Shown here piece after piece: positions 1 to 6,191 of a DNA stretch of 6,318 nt. Both the position numbers and the translations under genes were made by a program. Position 1 is the first letter of the stretch. Each line of letters begins with the position of its first letter. This DNA is from Flavobacteriaceae bacterium. GTDB taxonomy: Bacteria; Bacteroidota; Bacteroidia; Flavobacteriales; Flavobacteriaceae. The notes below the pieces were generated by a model. The model was not told the origin of the DNA and made no database searches. It saw only the letters and a program-made list of their open reading frames with translations. The DNA is taken from positions 1-6,318 of the forward strand of contig JALZVC010000087.1 in the NCBI GenBank assembly GCA_023301205.1, given 5' to 3'.

Positions 1-59
1 AGTACTATTTTAATAGCTATTCTACCCTTATAATGCGTACCTCTAAAACCATTTTTTAG

Positions 60-67
60 TACTTTCG
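60..67 (+). promoter_or_regulatory. Putative -7 promoter box upstream of recG
   Basis: The octamer tactttcg matches the Bacteroidota -7 consensus TAnnTTTG at five of its six defined positions. It ends only four bases before the recG ATG at 72, so if used, transcription would start at or next to the start codon. No TTG-type -33 element is evident. The rest of positions 1-71 holds no gene I can assign: short open stretches exist on both strands but none has a start codon and recognisable content. Confidence 0.4.
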
Positions 68-71
68 TTAG

Positions 72-2177
72 ATGAATGCCAGCAAACTGCAAACTCCTAT
101 TGCGTATTTAAAAGGTGTAGGTCCCAACAGGGCCTCTCTTTTACAGACCGAGCTTGGTATTTACACCTATCAAGATTTATTAAACTTGTTTCCTAACCGG
201 TATCTAGATCGCACAAAATATTATAAAATACAGGGCTTAGAGCGTAATAATGCAGATGTACAAATAGTAGGCAAAATTACCCACATCAAAATGGTGGAGC
301 AAAAAAGGGGGAAACGTCTGGTCGCTACATTTAGAGATGAAACCGGCGTGATGGAGCTCATCTGGTTTAGGGGGCATAAATGGATAAAAGACAGTTTAAA
401 AATCAATGAGCCATTAGTAATCTTCGGAAAAACTAAATGGTTTAATGGTAGTTTTTCTATGTCACACCCAGAGATGGAACTGCTAAAAGAACATAAAAAT
501 AAGATGCGTTCTTCTATGCAACCCATCTATCCATCTACCGAAAAATTAACCAATAGCGGCATCACAAATCGAGTAGTAAACGGACTGATGGAACAGCTCT
601 TTCTAGAGGCCAAAAATGCCTTTGTAGAGACCCTCTCAAAACCCCTAATTGATGAGCTAAAACTACTACCCAAAAACGAAGCGATTTTTAACATACACTT
701 TCCAGAAAACGGAGAACTATTAGCGCGTGCAGAATACCGTTTAAAGTTTGAAGAATTGTTCTACATTCAACTGCAATTAATACGCAAAAACCTCATCCAT
801 AAATCTAAAATTAAAGGCTATCCTTTCCCTAAAGTAGGGACTAATTTTAATACCTTTTATAAACACCATTTACCTTTTGAGTTGACAGGCGCACAGAAGC
901 GAGTAGTCAAAGAAATACGTCAAGATTTAGGCAGTAATGCACAGATGAATCGGCTTTTACAAGGTGATGTAGGTAGTGGCAAAACGATTGTAGCGCTACT
1001 CTCAATTTTAATAGCACTTGACAATGGTTTTCAAGCCTGCCTAATGGCGCCTACTGCTATTTTGTCAGTCCAACACTATAATGGATTATTAGAGCTTTGT
1101 AAGGATTTGGAAATCAGTATTTCATTACTCACTGGTTCAAGTACTACTTCACAAAGAAGAACCATACATGAAAACCTTGAAAATGGCTCTTTAAACCTCT
1201 TAATAGGCACACACGCTTTACTGGAAGATAAAGTGAAGTTTAAGAATTTAGGACTCGCAATTATAGATGAGCAACACCGTTTTGGTGTAGCACAACGCAG
1301 TAAATTATGGCATAAAAATGAACTACCGCCACACGTTTTAGTGATGACCGCCACCCCTATTCCGCGCACCCTTGCCATGAGCGTTTATGGCGACCTAGAT
1401 ATTAGTGTTATTGATGAGCTTCCGCCAGGTAGAAAAGAGATAAAAACAGTGCACCGTTTTGACTCCAATAGGCTCAAGGTTTTTAAGTTTATTCGCGACG
1501 AAATTACACTAGGCAGACAGGTCTATATTGTATACCCATTAATACAAGAAAGTGAGGCGCTAGATTACAAAGATTTAATGGATGGCTATGAGAGTATCGT
1601 TAGAGATTTTCCGCAGCCAAAATACCAGATTTCTATTGTACACGGACAGATGAAACCTGCCGACAAAGAATTTGAAATGAACCGCTTTATAAAAGGCGAA
1701 ACACAAATAATGGTGGCCACCACCGTAATAGAAGTGGGCGTGAATGTCCCTAACGCATCTGTGATGGTAATTGAAAGTGCAGAACGTTTTGGTTTATCAC
1801 AATTACACCAATTGAGAGGTCGTGTAGGTCGCGGTGCAGAACAGAGTTATAATATTTTAATGACCAGTCACAAACTCTCTGCAGATGCAAAAACACGTTT
1901 AGCTACAATGACCAGCACATCAGACGGTTTTGAGATTGCAGAAGTTGATCTTAAACTTCGTGGCCCTGGTGATATTATGGGCACCCAACAAAGCGGTATA
2001 CTTAATCTAAGAATCGCAGATCTTATTAATGATACCGAGATTTTAAAGATTGCCAGAAGCTATGCTTTTCAAGTACTTAAGGCAGACCCTAATCTAAGCG
2101 CACCAGAGCATCAGCCCATAAATAATGCTTTTGCACAGCTGGTAAAGTATAAAAACATCTGGAACTACATTTCTTAG
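72..2177 (+). CDS. recG: ATP-dependent DNA helicase RecG
   Basis: RecG is a cytoplasmic superfamily 2 translocase that remodels stalled replication forks and branch-migrates Holliday junctions. The 701 residues are close to the usual length (about 690). The N-terminal wedge region begins with a QTPIAYLKGVGP segment (residues 7-18) typical of RecG, followed by an OB-fold at roughly 60-150. The helicase core has Walker A GDVGSGKT at 298-305, the Walker B variant DEQH at 399-402 (followed by RFG, normal for RecG), TAT at 426-428, and the QLRGRVGRG motif VI at 580-588. The C-terminal DGFEIAEVDLKLRGPGD stretch at 618-634 matches the RecG-specific TRG region that couples ATP hydrolysis to movement on DNA. 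The ATG at 72 is chosen because the family's conserved N-terminus follows directly. There is no Shine-Dalgarno sequence, and no frameshift or missing motif is seen. The next gene is 114 bp downstream, so tight co-transcription is not evident. Confidence 0.98.
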   Translation: MNASKLQTPIAYLKGVGPNRASLLQTELGIYTYQDLLNLFPNRYLDRTKYYKIQGLERNNADVQIVGKITHIKMVEQKRGKRLVATFRDETGVMELIWFRGHKWIKDSLKINEPLVIFGKTKWFNGSFSMSHPEMELLKEHKNKMRSSMQPIYPSTEKLTNSGITNRVVNGLMEQLFLEAKNAFVETLSKPLIDELKLLPKNEAIFNIHFPENGELLARAEYRLKFEELFYIQLQLIRKNLIHKSKIKGYPFPKVGTNFNTFYKHHLPFELTGAQKRVVKEIRQDLGSNAQMNRLLQGDVGSGKTIVALLSILIALDNGFQACLMAPTAILSVQHYNGLLELCKDLEISISLLTGSSTTSQRRTIHENLENGSLNLLIGTHALLEDKVKFKNLGLAIIDEQHRFGVAQRSKLWHKNELPPHVLVMTATPIPRTLAMSVYGDLDISVIDELPPGRKEIKTVHRFDSNRLKVFKFIRDEITLGRQVYIVYPLIQESEALDYKDLMDGYESIVRDFPQPKYQISIVHGQMKPADKEFEMNRFIKGETQIMVATTVIEVGVNVPNASVMVIESAERFGLSQLHQLRGRVGRGAEQSYNILMTSHKLSADAKTRLATMTSTSDGFEIAEVDLKLRGPGDIMGTQQSGILNLRIADLINDTEILKIARSYAFQVLKADPNLSAPEHQPINNAFAQLVKYKNIWNYIS

Positions 2178-2225
2178 TCACAGCACGTTAGCATTAAACA
2201 CAACATCTTAAAAACATCAACTTGC

Positions 2226-2260
2226 GGCTATTTTTTCTTCGGAAATTTTATAGCAGGAAA
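2226..2260. repeat. Degenerate intergenic repeat, copy A
   Basis: Positions 2237-2260 (starting cttcggaaattttatag) match 6021-6044 at 21 of 24 bases without gaps. Both are preceded by ggct plus a T-rich stretch of slightly different length. This copy begins about 50 bp after the recG stop and overlaps the region upstream of the next gene. The function is unknown, and the level of identity suggests an old or degenerate dispersed element rather than a recent duplication. Confidence 0.4.
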
Positions 2261-2263
2261 TAC

Positions 2264-2271
2264 TATCTTTA
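2264..2271 (+). promoter_or_regulatory. Putative -7 promoter box of the 159-residue protein gene
   Basis: The octamer tatcttta fits TAnnTTTG except for its last base. It lies 20 bp upstream of the GTG start at 2292, giving a plausible short leader. No clear -33 TTG is found at the usual distance, so this is a weak call. Confidence 0.35.
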
Positions 2272-2291
2272 CATTAAACAATAGTAAACTC

Positions 2292-2771
2292 GTGAAAATC
2301 GCCACCCTAGCAGAAATTAAAAAAGAATTTAAACACCGTTCGCCAGAAGAAATCACTGCACTCTGTCTTCGTTTAGGACGTTTTAAGAAAGAAAACAAGG
2401 AACTACTCACCTATCTATTATTTGAGGCAGATAGCGAAGAGAGTTACCGCGAGAGCATTAAAGGACTCGTTGACGAAGGTTTTGAAACAATATCAGCCAC
2501 CAGAGTTTACATTATTAAAAAGAACATTCGAAAAATTTTAAAAGAAACCAAGAAGTACATTAGATACTCTGGCAATAAAGAAACCGAAGTAGAACTCCTA
2601 CTCTATTTTTGCAGCGTTTTAAAGAATTATAAATCGCACGTAAAAAGAAATAGCGTGATACGAAACATCTACGAAAGACAGTTAGAATACATATCAAGAA
2701 AAATCCCCGCACTGCACGAAGACTTGCAGTATGATTTTAACACAGAATTAGAAGAACTGGAAGGGAGTTAA
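2292..2771 (+). CDS. Conserved hypothetical helical protein, 159 residues
   Basis: I recognise no named domain and assign no function. The protein is rich in Lys and Glu, has no signal peptide or membrane segment, and reads as almost entirely alpha-helical, so it is probably cytosolic. The best-looking helices are residues 18-46 (including LRLGRFKKENKELLTYLLFEA), 71-92 (basic, KKNIRKILKETKKYIR) and 97-113 (ETEVELLLYFC). A HEDLQYD segment at 142-148 precedes an acidic C-terminus. From memory, similar uncharacterised proteins of this size occur across Flavobacteriia, but that needs a search. The start is GTG: no ATG lies in frame upstream back to the recG end, and the protein begins naturally here. 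Codon use and composition resemble the neighbouring genes, supporting a real gene. The basic helices could suggest nucleic-acid binding, but this is speculation. Confidence 0.85.
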   Translation: MKIATLAEIKKEFKHRSPEEITALCLRLGRFKKENKELLTYLLFEADSEESYRESIKGLVDEGFETISATRVYIIKKNIRKILKETKKYIRYSGNKETEVELLLYFCSVLKNYKSHVKRNSVIRNIYERQLEYISRKIPALHEDLQYDFNTELEELEGS

Positions 2772-2775
2772 GTAA

Positions 2776-2877
2776 ATGAATTTAGAGTTTAAAGAAATTG
2801 AATCCACACTAAAAAACATACTAGCTAATAAAGCTCCTTCCCCTTTTTCAGGGGAAGGTGGGTTTCGGAGCAAGTAA
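2776..2877 (+). other. Small ORF (33 codons) ending in a hairpin repeat, possible gene remnant
   Basis: An ATG four bases after the preceding stop opens a 33-codon frame closed by tandem TAA codons (2875-2880). The first 19 residues (MNLEFKEIESTLKNILANK) look like an ordinary amphipathic N-terminus. The remainder (APSPFSGEGGFRSK) is encoded by the hairpin repeat at 2833-2871. This suggests a short gene, or the start of a longer one, whose end has been replaced by a repeat. It may equally be a chance frame. No family is recognised. Confidence 0.2.
2833..2871. repeat. REP-like palindromic hairpin element
   Basis: A perfect 8-bp stem, ccttcccc (2836-2843) and ggggaagg (2851-2858), encloses the 7-base loop tttttca. 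An outer pair, gctcc (2833-2837) and ggagc (2867-2871), overlaps and competes with the inner stem. The stem is followed by tgggtttcgg. It is much more G/C-rich than its surroundings and resembles the short intergenic palindromes scattered through many Bacteroidota genomes. There is no T-tract after it, so it is not a classic intrinsic terminator, although it could stabilise or end the upstream mRNA. Confidence 0.5.
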
Positions 2878-2991
2878 TAAACATAACCTAATCATTCTCA
2901 ACCCGAAACACTGAAGGGGGCAAAGCCTAAGTTTTCAAATAGAACCCTATTCCTGTTCAAACTAACATTTCCGAAGCAAAAAAAAACACCA

Positions 2992-3366
2992 ATGATCACC
3001 ATATACCATAACCCACGTTGCAGTAAATCTCGCGAATGTTTACTATTAATGGAAGATAACATTATCGAATTACTAAAAAATGTCAAGGCTACAAAAGAAG
3101 AAATTGAGATTGTTAAATACATAGACCATCCTTTAGAGTTTGATATACTCTATAGTATTATACAGAAACTTGGGATCACGCCTTTACAACTTATTCGCAA
3201 GAACGAAGCTATCTGGAAAACCCAATTTAAAGGAACAGATTTAAGCGATAAAGAAACCATACAGGCGATGATTGATTTTCCTAAACTAATGGAAAGACCT
3301 ATTGTTGTGAAAGGGAATAAAGCGGTAATAGGAAGACCTCCTTCTCGTGTTTTAGAAATCTTGTGA
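2992..3366 (+). CDS. arsC: ArsC-family arsenate reductase-like thiol protein
   Basis: This belongs to the thioredoxin-fold ArsC family (glutaredoxin-coupled type), cytoplasmic enzymes that reduce arsenate to arsenite through a catalytic cysteine. The N-terminal YHNPRCSKSR motif (residues 5-14) supplies the nucleophile Cys10. Arg69 (LIRKN), Arg102 (ERPIVV) and Arg115 (IGRPP) correspond to the three anion-binding arginines of E. coli ArsC. There is no CxxC, so it is not Spx. Two oddities stand out. A second cysteine, Cys16, occurs where many relatives have Gly after SKSRE. The protein is also 124 residues against roughly 115 usually, with the extra residues apparently at about 21-38. No arsenic efflux pump or ArsR gene is adjacent, so the physiological substrate is uncertain; many chromosomal members of this family are untested. 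The ATG is preceded by an A-rich leader, and taagtttt at 2928-2935 is a weak -7 candidate. Confidence 0.92.
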   Translation: MITIYHNPRCSKSRECLLLMEDNIIELLKNVKATKEEIEIVKYIDHPLEFDILYSIIQKLGITPLQLIRKNEAIWKTQFKGTDLSDKETIQAMIDFPKLMERPIVVKGNKAVIGRPPSRVLEIL

Positions 3367-3374
3367 TACACCCC

Positions 3375-3395
3375 TAATGTTTTAACAAAACATTA
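3375..3395. promoter_or_regulatory. Perfect inverted repeat upstream of the receptor gene
   Basis: The sequence taatgtttt (3375-3383) and its exact complement aaaacatta (3387-3395) flank a 3-base aac loop. An interrupted outer pair, cccta (3372-3376) with taggg (3402-3406), could compete with or extend it. It starts 9 bp after the arsC stop and ends 25 bp before the receptor's -7 box. There is no downstream T-tract, so it may be a weak terminator for arsC or an operator for the receptor gene. Confidence 0.4.
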
Positions 3396-3419
3396 CGAAT
3401 CTAGGGCGAAGGACAAACA

Positions 3420-3427
3420 TATTTTTG
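3420..3427 (+). promoter_or_regulatory. Putative -7 promoter box of the TonB-dependent receptor gene
   Basis: The octamer tatttttg is a perfect match to TAnnTTTG and lies 29 bp before the ATG at 3457. This leaves a leader of roughly 25 bases, rich in A and lacking a Shine-Dalgarno sequence, as is usual in Bacteroidota. No TTG is present at the expected -33 spacing, so activity may depend on an activator or an extracytoplasmic-function sigma factor. Confidence 0.55.
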
Positions 3428-3456
3428 CGGTCTAAGAAAAAAAACTTATACCAACT

Positions 3457-5982
3457 ATGAAATTGTTTACAACCCTTTGTTTCTCATTCTTAACCCTTTT
3501 AGCTTTTGCTCAAGGCCCTAATTTACCAAAGGATATAACCATTTCTGGTAAAATACTTGAAGAAGGCGTTAATGTGCCTTTAGAATATGCAACAGTGTCA
3601 TTTATTGATAGTAGTGGTAAAATAATAACTGGAGGAATAACAGATCTAGATGGTCTTTACACTATTCAAGTTGCCGCAGGAATCTACACAGTCCGTTATG
3701 AGTATATCTCATTTAAAACTATTGAAATAACCGGACAAAACTTAACAAAAAACACAACCTTACCAGATGTTTTTTTAGAGTTAGATTCTGATAGTCTAGA
3801 CGAGGTTGTGGTACGTGCAGAAACTACTGAGGTTCAAATTAGACTAGATAAAAAAATATATAATATAGGTAAAGATCTTACCACAAGTGGAGCAACAATT
3901 AGTGATGCCCTTAGTAATGTACCATCTGTAGATGTAGATGTAGATGGAGCGATTTCTCTAAGAGGTAATGGTAACGTTCGTATTTTAATTAATGGCAGAC
4001 CATCTGCTATTGCCGGATTTGGTTCTATTGATGCATTGAGTCAATTGCCAGCAGAATCTATTGAACGAGTAGAAGTAATTACCTCCCCCTCTGCTAGATA
4101 TGATGCAGAAGGAACTGCAGGTATCATCAATATTATCCTTAGAAAAGAGAAAACCCTTGGAGTTAACGGATCGATACAAGCAAATATAGGAGACCCTGAA
4201 CAATACGGTATAACTGGCAACTTTAATTTAAGAACAGATAAGTTTAATGTTTTTAATACTACTGGGTTTAGTAGACGTAGTTCTCCAGGAAATGCCTTTT
4301 TTGACAATACTTTTTTCCTTCCGCAATTTGATGAAAATGGCGATGTAATTAGAGATGAAAATGGCGAAATACTATTTACAGACACTATTGATCGCGTTGT
4401 ACTTGAGAGTCGAGATTTTGATAGAAATCGTGGTGGTTTAAATACTAACTTAGGGATAGAATATTATTTTTCAGAAAAGACATCTGTTACTGCCAGTGGA
4501 TTTTTAAGACTAAGTGATAACGATTCTGGAACCGACAACTTAACAGATGAACTCGTCCCAAACGGTCAACTCGCTGTGAGCAGAAGCCGTATAGAAAGAG
4601 AGAATCAAGATGACAAAACATTTCAATTTTCTCTAAATTCCATCACTAAATTTGATGAGGATGGTCACGAACTTACCTCAGCTTTTCAGTATTCTGATGA
4701 CGAACAAATAGAGGAATCGTTCATTTCTGAATTCAACTCGTTTCCTGAACTAGAATTACTTCCCTCAGAAGATATTACAAACATTGAAGACCAAACGGAA
4801 TATTTAGCGCAGATTGATTATGTAAAACCAATTGGAGAAAATGCACAATTTGAAGCAGGTTACCGTGGTAATTTTGAAGATACAGTAACAGATTATGAGT
4901 TGTTTGAAGAAGATGTTGCTGGTGGTACTTTTATAAGAGATGACGGCCTTTCTAATATATTTACGTATAAAGAAGACGTACACGCGTTGTATGCGCAATA
5001 TGGTAATAAATTTGGTAAATTTTCAATCTTAGGTGGGTTACGATATGAGAGTACACGACAACAAGGATCCGTTGATGCGTTTATAGGAGAAGAAGACCCT
5101 CTTTTTGGCACCACACTAGATTTTGACAATACCACAGATGGACTATTCCCTACACTTAACTTAACCTATGAGATTGGAAAGAGAGAGAACATTACTTTTG
5201 GATACAACAGAAGGATAAATAGACCAAGAGGTCGTAATCTAAATCCTTTTCCATCGCGTTCTAGTGAAGCTAATGTATTTCAGGGAAACCCAGACTTAGT
5301 ACCAGCATTTGCAAGTGCATTTGATATTGGATACTTAAAACGTTGGGATGACATTACATTGACATCTTCTGTTTATTATCAATACGAGACAGACTCTTTT
5401 GAGCGCATACAGCAAGATACAGGTTTAGAAACAGCAAATGGAATTCCTATTATTCGTACTATCCCTATTAATTTAAGTACAAACCAACGGTACGGGGCAG
5501 AAATGGCTATTCTTTACAATCCCTACAAGTGGCTGCGTATTAATGCTAGTGCAAATGCTTTTGTGTTTCAAACAGACGGAAGTTTTGAAGGAACAGATTT
5601 TGGAGCAAATAACTTTAGTTATTTTACCCGGGGTAGCGCTAAAGTAACATTACCTTACAAAATTGACTGGCAAACAACACTCTTTTATCGCGGACCTACT
5701 AATAATGCACAAACTGATACCGAAGGTTTTCTATTTACAAACTTAGCTTTTAGTAAAGACATCCTTAAAGATAAAGGAACCTTAGCATTAAATGTAAGAG
5801 ACATTTTTAATTCTAGTAGAAGGCAATCATTTACACAAACAGATTCGTTTATAAGTGACAGTGAATTCCAATTTAGGGTGCGATCTGTCAATCTATCTTT
5901 CACCTATCGTTTTAACCAGAAAAAGAAACGCGAAAGAGGTAATCGCGGCGGCGGCGATGGCGGTGATGATTTTGAGGGATAG
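3457..5982 (+). CDS. TonB-dependent receptor-type outer-membrane beta-barrel protein
   Basis: This is a predicted outer-membrane receptor of the Bacteroidota outer-membrane beta-barrel family, probably importing or sensing a ligand with energy from TonB. A signal peptide ends near AFA|Q (residues 18-19). Next come a carboxypeptidase-regulatory-like beta-sandwich (about 27-110), a TonB-box-like LDEVVV (114-119), and a plug domain (about 121-231) with SLRGNGNVRILINGRPS and ERVEVITSPSARYDAEGTAGIINIILRK-type elements. A barrel follows from about 235 to 819, ending in the aromatic strand SFTYRF. A 22-residue tail (KKKRERG followed by GGGDGGDDFEG) extends beyond the last strand, which I believe is common in this subfamily. 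The total of 841 residues is a normal full length. No SusD-like lipoprotein gene is adjacent, so polysaccharide uptake is not supported and the ligand is unknown. It appears to be transcribed alone. Confidence 0.93.
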   Translation: MKLFTTLCFSFLTLLAFAQGPNLPKDITISGKILEEGVNVPLEYATVSFIDSSGKIITGGITDLDGLYTIQVAAGIYTVRYEYISFKTIEITGQNLTKNTTLPDVFLELDSDSLDEVVVRAETTEVQIRLDKKIYNIGKDLTTSGATISDALSNVPSVDVDVDGAISLRGNGNVRILINGRPSAIAGFGSIDALSQLPAESIERVEVITSPSARYDAEGTAGIINIILRKEKTLGVNGSIQANIGDPEQYGITGNFNLRTDKFNVFNTTGFSRRSSPGNAFFDNTFFLPQFDENGDVIRDENGEILFTDTIDRVVLESRDFDRNRGGLNTNLGIEYYFSEKTSVTASGFLRLSDNDSGTDNLTDELVPNGQLAVSRSRIERENQDDKTFQFSLNSITKFDEDGHELTSAFQYSDDEQIEESFISEFNSFPELELLPSEDITNIEDQTEYLAQIDYVKPIGENAQFEAGYRGNFEDTVTDYELFEEDVAGGTFIRDDGLSNIFTYKEDVHALYAQYGNKFGKFSILGGLRYESTRQQGSVDAFIGEEDPLFGTTLDFDNTTDGLFPTLNLTYEIGKRENITFGYNRRINRPRGRNLNPFPSRSSEANVFQGNPDLVPAFASAFDIGYLKRWDDITLTSSVYYQYETDSFERIQQDTGLETANGIPIIRTIPINLSTNQRYGAEMAILYNPYKWLRINASANAFVFQTDGSFEGTDFGANNFSYFTRGSAKVTLPYKIDWQTTLFYRGPTNNAQTDTEGFLFTNLAFSKDILKDKGTLALNVRDIFNSSRRQSFTQTDSFISDSEFQFRVRSVNLSFTYRFNQKKKRERGNRGGGDGGDDFEG

Positions 5983-6007
5983 ATTTTATTTTTTTGCAAT
6001 GGTAATA

Positions 6008-6044
6008 GGCTGCTTTATTACTTCGGAAACTTTATAGTAGTAAA
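6008..6044. repeat. Degenerate intergenic repeat, copy B
   Basis: This is the partner of the element at 2226-2260: 6021-6044 (cttcggaaactttatag onward) matches 2237-2260 at 21 of 24 positions and is likewise preceded by ggct and a T-rich run. It starts about 25 bp after the receptor stop. Both copies therefore lie in the same orientation, just 3' of a long + strand gene. Confidence 0.4.
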
Positions 6045-6156
6045 CACTCTACTCTTAATATAGAAATCACTATTGTCCCTCCTACCATTAATTCACACTT
6101 CAAATATCACATTTGTTTAACTACAACTTGCTGTTTTCAGGTGTTTAATCATTTAG

Positions 6157-6185
6157 CCGTTTTTAACGGTTATAAACGTTTATAA
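6157..6185. repeat. Hairpin plus 16-bp palindrome next to the IS edge
   Basis: The stem ccgtt (6157-6161) and aacgg (6165-6169) encloses ttt. It is directly followed by ttataaacgtttataa (6170-6185), which equals its own reverse complement. The heptamer taatcat occurs on both sides (6146-6152 and 6183-6189). The structure ends about six bases before the probable start of the insertion sequence. It could be a regulatory palindrome, a terminator-like hairpin or a preferred insertion target. Confidence 0.5.
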
Positions 6186-6191
6186 TCATCC

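Noticed and set aside
1..71. Possible end of an upstream gene (a + strand frame stops at 57-59) or a minus-strand peptide reading KNGFRGTHYKGRIAIKI
   Set aside because: Both are too short to judge. The minus-strand frame has no ATG or GTG before a stop inside recG.
1266..1277. DEQH in place of the common DEAH/DExH helicase box in RecG
   Set aside because: DEQH followed by RFG is the normal RecG form, not a mutation.
2228..2410. 60-codon minus-strand open frame ending in IKFPKKK, with a similar short ending (TTIKFPK) on the minus strand at the second repeat copy
   Set aside because: Most of it is antisense to the 159-residue gene. The shared ending is explained by the degenerate DNA repeat, and the second copy has no start codon upstream.
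2992..3366. Spx-type transcription regulator
   Set aside because: The motif is C-S-K-S, not CxxC, and the three anion-binding arginines of ArsC are present.
3375..3395. Classic Rho-independent terminator of arsC
   Set aside because: The stem is AT-rich and no T-run follows; kept only as an inverted repeat of uncertain role.
3457..5982. SusC-type receptor of a polysaccharide-utilisation locus
   Set aside because: No SusD partner or glycan-degrading enzymes are present, and the length is shorter than the roughly 1000 residues typical of SusC.
5855..6037. 60-codon + strand frame overlapping the receptor 3' end
   Set aside because: It is an out-of-frame reading of the receptor C-terminus, with an alanine run from the GC repeat, and has no protein-like conservation signal.
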